A DNA stretch of 17,382 bases from CANKHA01 sp040877285 (GTDB lineage: Bacteria > Pseudomonadota > Alphaproteobacteria > Rhizobiales > Xanthobacteraceae). Made by a program: the position numbers and the translations under genes. Positions 7,045-14,177 of the stretch are shown here, in pieces. The stretch's first letter is position 1. The number at the start of each line of letters is the position of its first letter. Location: assembly GCA_040877285.1 (NCBI GenBank), contig JBBDNZ010000140.1, positions 1 through 17,382 on the forward strand. Reading direction: 5' to 3'. A model generated the notes under the pieces. It was not told the DNA's origin, searched no databases, and worked only from the letters and a program-made list of their open reading frames with translations.

Positions 7045-8823
7045 TTACATCACATAGGAAACGCGCACCGCGCCCCAATGCTTGCCGAACACGCGGATCG
7101 GAACCGCGATGGGGCGGAGCACCTGCGTCTCGCCTTCGTATTGCCGCGAATATTGCTGGATAAGATAGGGGCGCGTATTGCGCGCCGCCGCCAGCCTTTT
7201 GGGATCGTTGTAGATGCGGCGGTTGCGGCAATGGGTGTCGTTCCACTCGACGTCGCCGGGGCGTTGCGGTTGGGCGTGGCCCGGCCGGTGGACGGGGATG
7301 TAGCCGTTGCGGTCGATGGCCACGCACAGGATCGTCCGCTCGTCCGTCTCCGTGCGCGGAAACAGAATGGGGGGTAGGATTTTTTCCATCAGATCGAGAA
7401 AGCGCGTGCGGTATTGGGGCGGGTTTGTGCCTTCGATCGGGATATAGTTGTTGTCGAACAATTCTTCGAAGGTAATTTTCCCGCTTGAGACCGCTTCCTC
7501 AAACGCCGCGGAGACTTCCGCCGCTGCGGTGATGGCGCGGTCGATGAATTCCTTGTTTTCCTCGCGGATCGCCGCGAGCTTGGCCTCGACACCGGCGCGC
7601 GCGGGCGGGTTAAGCTGCATGAAGGCAAGATGCAACCCCCGGGACGAGCGGTTGGCCACGCGAACCTCGGGGGAGCCGATTTCGGCGATGGTAATCTGTG
7701 CCCTTGCGCCGACCGGAATGCGGCCCTCGTCGTCCGCCTCCATCAGCAGCCCGCCGTCGGAAAGATCGACGGTTTGACCGTGGAAGATACTGCCGGCATG
7801 GGAGATCGTGACGGGGAGCGTGCAAGGCAGCCGGTCGGAGTTGCGGCGCTCGCCGATTTCGGTCTGCCGCAAGAGAATGACGAACCGCTTTCTCAATCCC
7901 GAGACGAGTTCGACGACCTCCTGGCTGGCCTGATCGACGTCATCGCTATGCACGCTGGCCCCGGCGGCCGCCCGTTCGATCTCGATGACGCCGTCGGCGA
8001 CCGAGGAGACGAAGCGGGACGATTGCCCGGCATTGCGGGCTAGGTCGTTGGTTGTCGCGGTCTGCTGAGTTGCGGCCCCGGAGACGGCGTGGATGACGGG
8101 CTGGATCGCTTCCATCACCTCGGTGATGCGATTGACCGTGGCGATCGATTCCGCCGCGTCGTGCTGGAGCTTGCCGATCTTCCGCGCGATTTCCTCGGTC
8201 GCCTTTTGTGTTTCGACCGACAGCGCCTTTACTTCGTCGGCGACGACGGCAAAACCGCGTCCGGCATGGCCGGCGCGCGCCGCCTCGATATTGGCATTGA
8301 GCGCCAGCAGATTGGTCTGCTTGGCGATGGCGGCGATCAGATTGACCACGTTGCCGATCTCGCCGGACGACGACTTCAGCCCGTCGAGGCTGCACGCGGC
8401 GGCTCCCGCAGCGCGATGGGCCTCTTCCGTCAGCGCGCCGGCCTCGTGCACCTGCCGGTTGATCTCGCTGGAAGACGCGGCAAATTCCTCCGTCGCGGTG
8501 GCAAGCTGGGAGGCGTTTTCCGTGGCGCCGCGGGAAAGCCCGGCGAGATGCTCGCTGCGCTGACGAATCGCCTCGAGGCCCTTGACCGATGCGGTCGTTC
8601 CTTCATGGACCGCCTTGGCGGCCGCCTGCACCGCCCGGATCATGGCGACCAGGTCCGCCTCCAGCAGACTGATGGTTTCGCGGAATCCGTCCAGTCGAAT
8701 CATATCGGCGGGCGTGACTTCCGCTTGCGGAAGCAGCGCCGGACCTTCGACAACGGGCAGAGAAGCGGCGGTCTCGGTAGGCTTGTCCTGCGCCGCTAGG
8801 CGTATGAAGGCATCAAGCAGCAT
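7045..8823 (-). CDS. Soluble methyl-accepting chemotaxis protein with PilZ domain and C-terminal sensor
   Basis: Chemoreceptor-like protein without transmembrane segments, so cytosolic. Numbered from ATG 8823, residues ~80-310 form the coiled-coil signalling domain. Its hairpin tip (about 163-200) includes IAKQTNLLALNANIEAARAG and the GRGFAVVADEVKALS arm that contacts CheA/CheW. A PilZ domain follows, with RRNSDR (RxxxR, ~327-331) and DLSDGG (DxSxxG, ~353-358), the residues that bind c-di-GMP. The last ~170 residues (FDNNYIPIEGTNPPQYRTR, then CRNRRIYND and GKHWGAVRVSY) match a C-terminal sensor module seen in alphaproteobacterial receptors. ATG 8823 has AGAGG 4-5 bases upstream. ATG 8907 would add 28 unremarkable residues and lacks a visible site. 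No che genes are nearby. Confidence 0.9.
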   Translation of the reverse strand: MLLDAFIRLAAQDKPTETAASLPVVEGPALLPQAEVTPADMIRLDGFRETISLLEADLVAMIRAVQAAAKAVHEGTTASVKGLEAIRQRSEHLAGLSRGATENASQLATATEEFAASSSEINRQVHEAGALTEEAHRAAGAAACSLDGLKSSSGEIGNVVNLIAAIAKQTNLLALNANIEAARAGHAGRGFAVVADEVKALSVETQKATEEIARKIGKLQHDAAESIATVNRITEVMEAIQPVIHAVSGAATQQTATTNDLARNAGQSSRFVSSVADGVIEIERAAAGASVHSDDVDQASQEVVELVSGLRKRFVILLRQTEIGERRNSDRLPCTLPVTISHAGSIFHGQTVDLSDGGLLMEADDEGRIPVGARAQITIAEIGSPEVRVANRSSRGLHLAFMQLNPPARAGVEAKLAAIREENKEFIDRAITAAAEVSAAFEEAVSSGKITFEELFDNNYIPIEGTNPPQYRTRFLDLMEKILPPILFPRTETDERTILCVAIDRNGYIPVHRPGHAQPQRPGDVEWNDTHCRNRRIYNDPKRLAAARNTRPYLIQQYSRQYEGETQVLRPIAVPIRVFGKHWGAVRVSYVM

Positions 8824-8951
8824 GCGGCCTCTAAGCGCCGCCGGTCCGAACTCCACCCGAAAAAACCCCGCGCGGTCGGAAGCGGCGAGCTTCCGACGGA
8901 CTGGCATTGGCTACGGCATCAGGCTGCCATTCAATCCTTTCCGGATCATAA

Positions 8952-8992
8952 AAGGACGCTCGGCCGGCCTGCCGGCGCTGCGGCGGGTCCTT
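8952..8992. repeat. Compound inverted repeat (AAGGAC/GTCCTT outside, GCCGG/CCGGC inside)
   Basis: Outer arms are AAGGAC (8952-8957) and GTCCTT (8987-8992). Inner arms are GCCGG (8963-8967) and CCGGC (8972-8976) around CCTG. On the minus strand the structure is followed by TTAT, giving CCTTTTAT. This could be a weak terminator for leftward transcription ahead of the chemoreceptor gene, or a leader structure. Confidence 0.3.
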
Positions 8993-9094
8993 CTGTGTCC
9001 CTGCGGCAACACGTTTACAAGATTTAAGCCTTCCCGGACGATGATGCAGGCCGCGCCGCGATTTGGCCACACGGTTCACTGAGACCGACGTGGT

Positions 9095-9125
9095 TCCAAG
9101 CCATTGCGATGCTTGGAGATCGCAA
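9095..9125 (+). promoter_or_regulatory. Two overlapping, competing hairpins in the ilvD leader
   Basis: TCCAAGC (9095-9101) pairs perfectly with GCTTGGA (9111-9117). TTGCGAT (9104-9110) pairs perfectly with ATCGCAA (9119-9125). The 5' arm of the second lies in the loop of the first, and the 3' arm of the first lies in the loop of the second. In RNA they are either mutually exclusive or a very tight pseudoknot. The element ends 49 bases before the ilvD ATG. It could also act as DNA operator half-sites. No known riboswitch was recognised. Confidence 0.45.
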
Positions 9126-9174
9126 ACCGGACGGCACATAGGTTTGGAATGCGGGGCGGGGGCCCGAGAAATTG

Positions 9175-10899
9175 ATGGACGCCAAGACCGATCTGAAAGC
9201 CAAGCTGCCAAGCCGTCACGTCACCGAAGGCCCCGAACGCGCTCCGCACCGGTCCTACTACTACGCCATGGGTCTGACCCGCAGGCAGATCCATCAGCCC
9301 TTTGTCGGCGTCGTCAGCTGCTGGAATGAGGCGGCCCCCTGCAATATCGCGCTCATGCGGCAGGCTCAGGCGGTGAAGAAGGGCGTGGTCTCGGCCGGCG
9401 GCACCCCGCGCGAGTTCTGCACCATCACGGTCACCGATGGCATCGCCATTGGACACGAGGGAATGAAGTCCTCGCTGCCGTCGCGCGAGGTCATCGCCGA
9501 TTCCGTCGAACTGACCATGCGCGGCCACGGCTACGACGCCCTGGTGGGCATCGCCGGCTGCGACAAGTCGCTGCCCGGCATGATGATGGTCATGTGCCGG
9601 CTCAACGTGCCCTCGATCTTCATCTACGGCGGCTCGATTCTGCCCGGCACCTTCAAGGGCAAGCCGGTGACCGTCCAGGACGTCTTCGAGGCGGTCGGCA
9701 AGCACTCCGTCGGGTCGATGTCGGACGCCGATCTGGAAACGCTCGAACAGGTGGCTTGCCCCTCGGCCGGCGCCTGCGGCGCGCAATTCACCGCCAACAC
9801 CATGGCCACCGTGTCCGAAGCCATCGGGCTGGCGCTGCCCTATTCCGCCGGCGCGCCCGCGCCCTACGAGATCCGCGACGCCTTCTGCATGACCGCGGGC
9901 GAGCAGATCATGAATCTCGTCACCGAAGGCATCCGCCCGCGCGACATCGTCACGCGCAAAGCATTGGAAAATGCGGCCGCGGTGGTGGCAGCTTCCGGCG
10001 GTTCGACCAACGGCGCGCTGCATCTGCCCGCCATCGCCCATGAATGCGGCATCAAGTTCGATTTGTTCGACGTCGCCGAAGTGATGAAGCGCACGCCCTA
10101 TATCGCCGACCTCAAGCCAAGCGGCAAATACGTCGCCAAGGACATGTTCGAAGCCGGCGGCATTCCGCTGCTGATGAAGACGCTGCTCGACCACGGCTTT
10201 ATGCACGGCGACTGCATGACGGTGACCGGCCGCACCATGGCCGAAAACATGAAAAGCGTGAAATGGAATCCCGACCAGGACGTGGTTCGCCCGGCGAATG
10301 CCCCGCTTAGTCCCACCGGCGGCGTCATCGGCCTGAAGGGCAATCTGGCGCCCGAAGGCGCCATCGTGAAAGTCGCGGGCATGTCGGCGCTGAAATTCTC
10401 CGGCCCCGCGCGCTGCTTCGACGGCGAGGAAGCCTGTTTCGAGGCGGTCAAGGCAAAGAAATACCGCGAAGGCGACGTCTTCGTCATTCGCTACGAGGGG
10501 CCCAAGGGCGGCCCCGGCATGCGCGAAATGCTTTCCACCACGGCCGCGCTTTATGGCCAGGGCATGGGAAGCAAGGTCGCGCTCATTACCGACGGAAGAT
10601 TCTCCGGCGCGACGCGCGGCTTCTGCGTCGGCCATGTCGGCCCCGAAGCGGCTATTGGCGGCCCGATCGCGCTTCTTCGCGACGGCGACATTATTGAGCT
10701 TGATGCCGAGGCTGGTACGCTCAGCGTCAAGCTCTCCGCCGCCGAGCTGGAAAAGCGAAAGCGTGACTGGAAGCCGCGGGAAAGCAATTTTACCTCCGGC
10801 TATTTGTGGAAATACGCCCAGCAGGTGGGCCCGGCGCTCAACGGCGCGGTGACCCATCCCGGCGGGGCGGCCGAGAAGGCGTGTTATGCGGATATCTAG
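9175..10899 (+). CDS. ilvD: Dihydroxy-acid dehydratase
   Basis: Cytosolic iron-sulfur, Mg-dependent enzyme of the IlvD/Edd family. It dehydrates 2,3-dihydroxy-isovalerate and 2,3-dihydroxy-3-methylvalerate in valine, leucine and isoleucine synthesis. Length is 574 aa from ATG 9175 (a TTG lies one codon upstream). Cluster ligands are visible: SCWNEAAPC (Cys49), AGCDKSLPG (Cys129, followed by the Lys130 that is carbamylated in the family) and SAGACGAQ (Cys201). TDGIAIGHEGM (residues 88-98) and the C-terminal DGRFSGATRG segment, with the catalytic-serine region, are intact. IlvD and the sugar-acid dehydratases share this fold. The BCAA role is favoured by overall similarity to biosynthetic IlvD and by the locus. 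The 3' end overlaps exoR by 14 bases, implying cotranscription and coupled translation. Confidence 0.95.
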   Translation: MDAKTDLKAKLPSRHVTEGPERAPHRSYYYAMGLTRRQIHQPFVGVVSCWNEAAPCNIALMRQAQAVKKGVVSAGGTPREFCTITVTDGIAIGHEGMKSSLPSREVIADSVELTMRGHGYDALVGIAGCDKSLPGMMMVMCRLNVPSIFIYGGSILPGTFKGKPVTVQDVFEAVGKHSVGSMSDADLETLEQVACPSAGACGAQFTANTMATVSEAIGLALPYSAGAPAPYEIRDAFCMTAGEQIMNLVTEGIRPRDIVTRKALENAAAVVAASGGSTNGALHLPAIAHECGIKFDLFDVAEVMKRTPYIADLKPSGKYVAKDMFEAGGIPLLMKTLLDHGFMHGDCMTVTGRTMAENMKSVKWNPDQDVVRPANAPLSPTGGVIGLKGNLAPEGAIVKVAGMSALKFSGPARCFDGEEACFEAVKAKKYREGDVFVIRYEGPKGGPGMREMLSTTAALYGQGMGSKVALITDGRFSGATRGFCVGHVGPEAAIGGPIALLRDGDIIELDAEAGTLSVKLSAAELEKRKRDWKPRESNFTSGYLWKYAQQVGPALNGAVTHPGGAAEKACYADI

Positions 10900-11686
10900 T
10901 GTTGTAGGCGTCATCGCCGTCGGATTTGTGCTGGCCGCTGCACCGAGCAAGGGCTTCGACGGCAGTCATGCGCCGGATACCCCGATGTCGCCGCTGGAAG
11001 CCTTCCGCAGCGGGACGCAGGCGCTTAAGGTCGGCGAAACCGACAAGGCGGTGACGTCGCTGCAATATGCGGCGGAGAACGGCCATGCGCTTGCACAATG
11101 GAAGCTGGGTCACATGTATGCGGACGGCGACGGCGTTCCGCACGACGACCTGCGCGCCTTCGAATACTTCAAGAGCATTGTCCGCGCTCACGGCGACGAC
11201 AGCGCCGGCGAGGCGCAGGCGCGCATCGTCGCCAACGCCTTCGTCGAGCTCGGAAAGTATTACCGGGACGGCATCCCGGACTCTGCGCTGAAGTCCGATC
11301 CCAATCGGGCGCGCGACATGTTCGCCTATGCCGCATCCTATTTCGGCGACCCGGACGCGCAATTTCATCTCGGCAACTTTTACTTGAAGGGGACGGGCGT
11401 GCGCCGCGATGCCAAGTACGCCGTCCGCTGGCTGGCGCTGGCTGCCAACAAGGGCCATTACGAGGCGCAAGCGGCGCTCGGCCGGATTCTTTTCAATGGT
11501 GAAGAAGTACCGCGGCAGCGGGCGCTCGGCCTGATGTGGCTCACGCTCGCGGGCGACGGCTCCGGCGGCCAGGTTCCGTGGATTACCGATGCGCGCCAAA
11601 GAGCCTTCGAAGAGGCGACCGAGGACGAACGCGCGCTGGCGCTGACGCTGATCGAGCGCCGGCTCAACGCCGGCCGCGAGTGGTGA
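10886..11686 (+). CDS. exoR: ExoR homologue: periplasmic Sel1-repeat regulator
   Basis: A 266-aa exported protein with Sel1-like repeats that aligns along its whole length with rhizobial ExoR as I remember it. Shared segments include the 'QALK-G-DKAV-SLQYAAENGH' start, 'WKLGHMYADGDGV', 'ALGKYY-TGIP-S-VK-DP' and 'ARWLRLAAEKGHYEAQA-LG'. In Sinorhizobium, ExoR is a periplasmic repressor that binds the sensor ExoS and so restrains ExoS/ChvI signalling, controlling exopolysaccharide, flagella and acid response. The N-terminus MRISSVVGVIAVGFVLAAAP is a signal peptide. ATG 10886 has GAGAAGG (10873-10879) upstream, inside ilvD. exoS/chvI are not in the window. The main alternative is another Sel1-repeat protein. 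The gene ends 3 bp from convergent xthA. Confidence 0.82.
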   Translation: MRISSVVGVIAVGFVLAAAPSKGFDGSHAPDTPMSPLEAFRSGTQALKVGETDKAVTSLQYAAENGHALAQWKLGHMYADGDGVPHDDLRAFEYFKSIVRAHGDDSAGEAQARIVANAFVELGKYYRDGIPDSALKSDPNRARDMFAYAASYFGDPDAQFHLGNFYLKGTGVRRDAKYAVRWLALAANKGHYEAQAALGRILFNGEEVPRQRALGLMWLTLAGDGSGGQVPWITDARQRAFEEATEDERALALTLIERRLNAGREW

Positions 11687-11696
11687 GCGCTAGCGC
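11687..11696. repeat. Perfect 10-bp palindrome at the exoR/xthA convergence
   Basis: GCGCTAGCGC fills the 3-bp gap between the two stop codons and runs into the xthA stop. It is short and has no T-run, so it is only a weak candidate for a bidirectional end signal. Confidence 0.25.
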
Positions 11697-12481
11697 GGGC
11701 TGATCGCCAGATCGATGAAAACGGGAACGTGGTCCGAGGGGCTTTCCCACGCCCGCACGTGCCGGTCGATGCCTGCGCCGGTCAGCCGGTCGGTGGCCTG
11801 CGGCGACAGCAGCAGGTGGTCGATGCGAATTCCCTTGTTCTTCTGCCAGGCGCCGGCCTGATAATCCCAGTAGGTGTAGAGCCCCGGCGCATCGCTCACC
11901 GCGCGGATCGCATCGGTCAGGCCGAGGTTGCTCAGCGCGCGGAATTTTTGGCGGGTCTGCGGCAGGAACAGCGCGTCGGCCACCCAGGCAGCCGGATCGG
12001 CGGCGTCGGCCTCAGTCGGGATGACATTGAAATCGCCGGCAAGAATGAGCGGTTCCTCCAATTTCAGGCGCTCAAGCGAATAAGCAAGAAGTCTGTTCAT
12101 CCAATTGATTTTGTATTGATATTTGTCCGTGTCCGGCGGGTTTCCATTGGGCAGATAAAGGCAGGCGACACGGATCGCGCCCGAGCCGGCAGAAACCACC
12201 GCCTCGAGGAATCGCGCTTGGCCGTCGCTGTCGTCTCCGATGAGCCCCGGCGTCACCTCGTCGAACGGCAGCTTCGACAGCAAAGCCACGCCGTTGAAGC
12301 CCTTTTGCCCGTGAATCGCCACGTTGTAGCCCAGCGATTCAAGCGGTTCGCGCGGAAAGGCCTCGTCGGGACATTTGGTTTCCTGCAGGCAAAGAATGTC
12401 CGGCTGGCGCGCACCGATCCATGCCACGACGTTGTCGATCCGCTGCTTTATCGAGTTGACGTTCCAGGTGGCGATACGCAT
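11690..12481 (-). CDS. xthA: Exodeoxyribonuclease III / AP endonuclease
   Basis: Mg-dependent AP endonuclease and 3'-5' exonuclease of the EEP superfamily, acting in base-excision repair. At 263 aa it is the usual length. Catalytic motifs are complete: N7 in ATWNVNS, E34 in LCLQETK, D150/N152 in AGDFNVIP, and D250/H251 in SPSDHVPVF. The start is set at the ATG of MRIATWN (12481). The frame stays open to 12640, but the extra 53 residues are not part of the family and have no recognisable domain. The gene converges on exoR and diverges from the reductase-like gene across a 206-bp gap. Confidence 0.95.
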   Translation of the reverse strand: MRIATWNVNSIKQRIDNVVAWIGARQPDILCLQETKCPDEAFPREPLESLGYNVAIHGQKGFNGVALLSKLPFDEVTPGLIGDDSDGQARFLEAVVSAGSGAIRVACLYLPNGNPPDTDKYQYKINWMNRLLAYSLERLKLEEPLILAGDFNVIPTEADAADPAAWVADALFLPQTRQKFRALSNLGLTDAIRAVSDAPGLYTYWDYQAGAWQKNKGIRIDHLLLSPQATDRLTGAGIDRHVRAWESPSDHVPVFIDLAISPR

Positions 12482-12629
12482 GGGCGACGTTTCAACTTTT
12501 GGCTTTGCGGAAAATAAGCAAGTGCGCGACGCGGCGGGGGGCGTCAAGCCCAATTGGCGCCGAACTTGGGACGTTGTCCGGTCGGATTGCACAGACAGAA
12601 GGACCCGAATAGCATTGGCTCTCCAGAGA

Positions 12630-12666
12630 AGGACGGCCATCGTCCTGAAATTTCTTGTTTCGTCCT
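12630..12666 (+). promoter_or_regulatory. Hairpin with a third repeat arm upstream of the reductase-like gene
   Basis: AGGACG (12630-12635) pairs with CGTCCT (12641-12646) around GCCAT, and a T-rich stretch follows. The same CGTCCT recurs at 12661-12666, ten bases before the ribosome-binding site, so a switch between two pairings is possible. The arms are short. The rest of the 12482-12687 gap shows no clear promoter pair. Confidence 0.28.
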
Positions 12667-12687
12667 CAATGCATCGAGAGGTGAGCT

Positions 12688-13761
12688 ATGGCGGCGACCT
12701 ACAACATTCTCATCATGGGCGCGTCCTACGGATCGCTGCTCGCTTCCAAGCTGCTGTTCGGCGGACATTCGGTAAAGCTCGTTTGCCTGCCGGCCGAGGC
12801 GGACCTGATCAACGCGGAAGGTTTCCGCGTGCGCATGCCGGTGCGGGGCCGCAAGGAGCAGATCGAGATCGACTCGCGCAAGCTGCCGGGCAAGGTCAGT
12901 GCCGCGGGCGCCGGCGACGTCAACCCGACGGATTACGATCTCGTCGGCCTCGCCATGCAGGAGCCGCAATACCGCTCGCCCGGCGTGCGCGAATTGCTGG
13001 ATGCGGTGGCCAAATCCAAGGTGCCGTGCATGTCGATCATGAACATGCCGCCGCTGCCTTACATGAAACGGATTCCCGGCCTCAATGCCGACACGCTGAA
13101 ACCGGCCTATACCGACCCGACCGTCTGGGACAATTTCGATCCGGGCCTGCTGACACTGTGCAGCCCGGACCCGCAGGCGATCCGGCCGCCGGAGGAAAAG
13201 GTCAATGTGCTGCAAGTGACGCTGCCGACCAATTTCAAGGTCGCGCGTTTTGATTCCGACAAATACACCGCCATGTTGCGTAAATTGCAGGATGACATCG
13301 AGGCGATCCGCTTCGACACTCCGGAAGGCAAGATCGAGCTGCCGGTGAAGCTGAAAGTGCACGACTCCATCTTCGTGCCGCTAGCGAAATGGGCGATGCT
13401 GCTCGCAGGCAACTACCGCTGCATCACCAAGGACGGCATGCGCACCGCGCAGGAGGCGGTGCATTCCAATCTCGAGGAGGCGAGGTCGGTCTATAATTTC
13501 GTTAACGATCTCGTGGTCAAGCTCGGCGCCTCGCCGAACGATCTCGTCCCGTTCGAGAAATACGCCGCCGCGGCGCAAAGCCTCACCCGTCCGGCCTCGG
13601 CCGCGCGCGCGCTGCAAAACGGCGCGCCGAATATCGAACGCGCCGACAAGCTGGTGCAACTCATCGCCAGGCAGAAGGGACTGAGCCACCCCGCTATCGA
13701 CGCCCAGGTGGCGCTGGTCGATGCGCGGCTCGCGGCGAACCGGAAGAAGGCGGCGGCGTGA
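12688..13761 (+). CDS. Ketopantoate reductase-like (ApbA/PanE superfamily) NAD(P)-binding protein
   Basis: A 357-aa cytosolic protein. The N-terminal Rossmann strand NILIMGASYGSLLASKL (residues 6-22) has a GxSxxG-type loop in place of the usual GxGxxG, followed by VKLVCLP. Residues ~83-120 (DLVGLAMQEPQYRSPG, then VPCMSIMNMPPLP) occupy the place of the superfamily's 'K-Q-NG' core. The C-terminal helical domain has LAKWAMLLAGNYRCIT, where Lys234 and Asn242 sit like the catalytic Lys and Asn of ketopantoate reductase. The divergence makes pantothenate synthesis uncertain; an opine- or other 2-oxoacid-type reductase is possible. The start is well supported: AGAGGTGAG (12676-12684) lies just before the ATG. 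Its stop codon abuts that of convergent erpA. Confidence 0.7.
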   Translation: MAATYNILIMGASYGSLLASKLLFGGHSVKLVCLPAEADLINAEGFRVRMPVRGRKEQIEIDSRKLPGKVSAAGAGDVNPTDYDLVGLAMQEPQYRSPGVRELLDAVAKSKVPCMSIMNMPPLPYMKRIPGLNADTLKPAYTDPTVWDNFDPGLLTLCSPDPQAIRPPEEKVNVLQVTLPTNFKVARFDSDKYTAMLRKLQDDIEAIRFDTPEGKIELPVKLKVHDSIFVPLAKWAMLLAGNYRCITKDGMRTAQEAVHSNLEEARSVYNFVNDLVVKLGASPNDLVPFEKYAAAAQSLTRPASAARALQNGAPNIERADKLVQLIARQKGLSHPAIDAQVALVDARLAANRKKAAA

Positions 13762-14100
13762 TCAGAGCGAAAAGCTCGTCCCGCAGCCGCAGGAGGCGGT
13801 GACGTTGGGGTTGTTCACCTTGAACGCCGCGCCGATGAGGTCGTCGACGAAATCGATTTCAGCGCCGGCGAGGTAGCCGAGCGACACCGGATCGATGAGC
13901 ACGACGGCGCCGCCGCGGGTGACGACAATGTCGTCCGCGGCCTGCGCATGATCGACGTCGAATTTATATTGGAATCCGGAACAGCCGCCGCCTTCCACGC
14001 TCACGCGCAGCTTGGCGCCCGGCGTTTCGCGCTTGAGTATTTCCGCGATTCGGCGTGCAGCCTTTTCGCTTACGGCGACTGTCGCTGCCATTGTGGACAT
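13762..14100 (-). CDS. erpA: Iron-sulfur cluster insertion protein ErpA (HesB/IscA A-type carrier)
   Basis: Small A-type carrier that passes iron-sulfur clusters to apo-enzymes; IlvD is one kind of client. The 112-aa protein has the three conserved cysteines: GGGCSGFQY (Cys40) and the C-terminal SCGCGTSFS pair. The FKVNNPN segment before the pair is family-typical. ATG 14100 is supported by AAGGG nine bases upstream. A second ATG three codons later (14091) lacks such a site. A plausible sigma-70-like promoter lies 22-56 bp upstream. Termination must occur inside the convergent reductase-like gene, since the stop codons form one TGATCA. Confidence 0.93.
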   Translation of the reverse strand: MSTMAATVAVSEKAARRIAEILKRETPGAKLRVSVEGGGCSGFQYKFDVDHAQAADDIVVTRGGAVVLIDPVSLGYLAGAEIDFVDDLIGAAFKVNNPNVTASCGCGTSFSL

Positions 14101-14128
14101 TCATCGCTACCCTTGCGTATGCGTCCGA

Positions 14129-14156
14129 TATATATGCCCTGCGCCGCTCTTCTCAA
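14129..14156 (-). promoter_or_regulatory. Candidate erpA promoter
   Basis: Reading leftward on the minus strand, TTGAGA (14156-14151) and TATATA (14134-14129) are separated by 16 bp. A start point near 14122 would give a leader of about 22 bases. This is inferred from the sequence only. Confidence 0.5.
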
Positions 14157-14162
14157 GAGAAG
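14149..14162. promoter_or_regulatory. Palindrome overlapping the erpA -35 element
   Basis: CTTCTC-AA-GAGAAG is a 6-bp inverted repeat with a two-base centre, covering the -35 hexamer of the candidate erpA promoter. The position suits a repressor, perhaps iron- or Fe-S-responsive. It does not match the Irr ICE box or an iron-rhodo box well as I know them, so the regulator is unnamed. Confidence 0.4.
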
Positions 14163-14177
14163 GCCATTGCCGCACGG

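Larger units (their letters stand above)
8824..9174. other. Divergent intergenic region between the chemoreceptor and ilvD
   Basis: This 351-bp stretch separates the chosen start of the minus-strand chemoreceptor gene from ilvD. It contains a compound inverted repeat (8952-8992) and the two overlapping hairpins at 9095-9125. Promoters for both genes must lie here, but I could not assign a convincing -35/-10 pair in either direction. No credible small gene was seen; the only open frame here longer than 60 codons that runs rightward starts at 9063 and merely overlaps ilvD out of frame. Confidence 0.6.

Noticed and set aside
9063..9329. Possible leader peptide frame before ilvD
   Set aside because: It lacks runs of Leu, Ile or Val, continues well into ilvD out of frame, and has no convincing start signal.
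9076..10950. 624-codon minus-strand open frame opposite ilvD
   Set aside because: It mirrors the codon structure of ilvD, its translation is His/Gly/Arg/Asp-rich shadow sequence, and no ribosome-binding site is evident.
12482..12640. N-terminal extension of XthA by 53 residues
   Set aside because: Family proteins start at MRIATWN; the extension has no domain and covers the likely promoter region.
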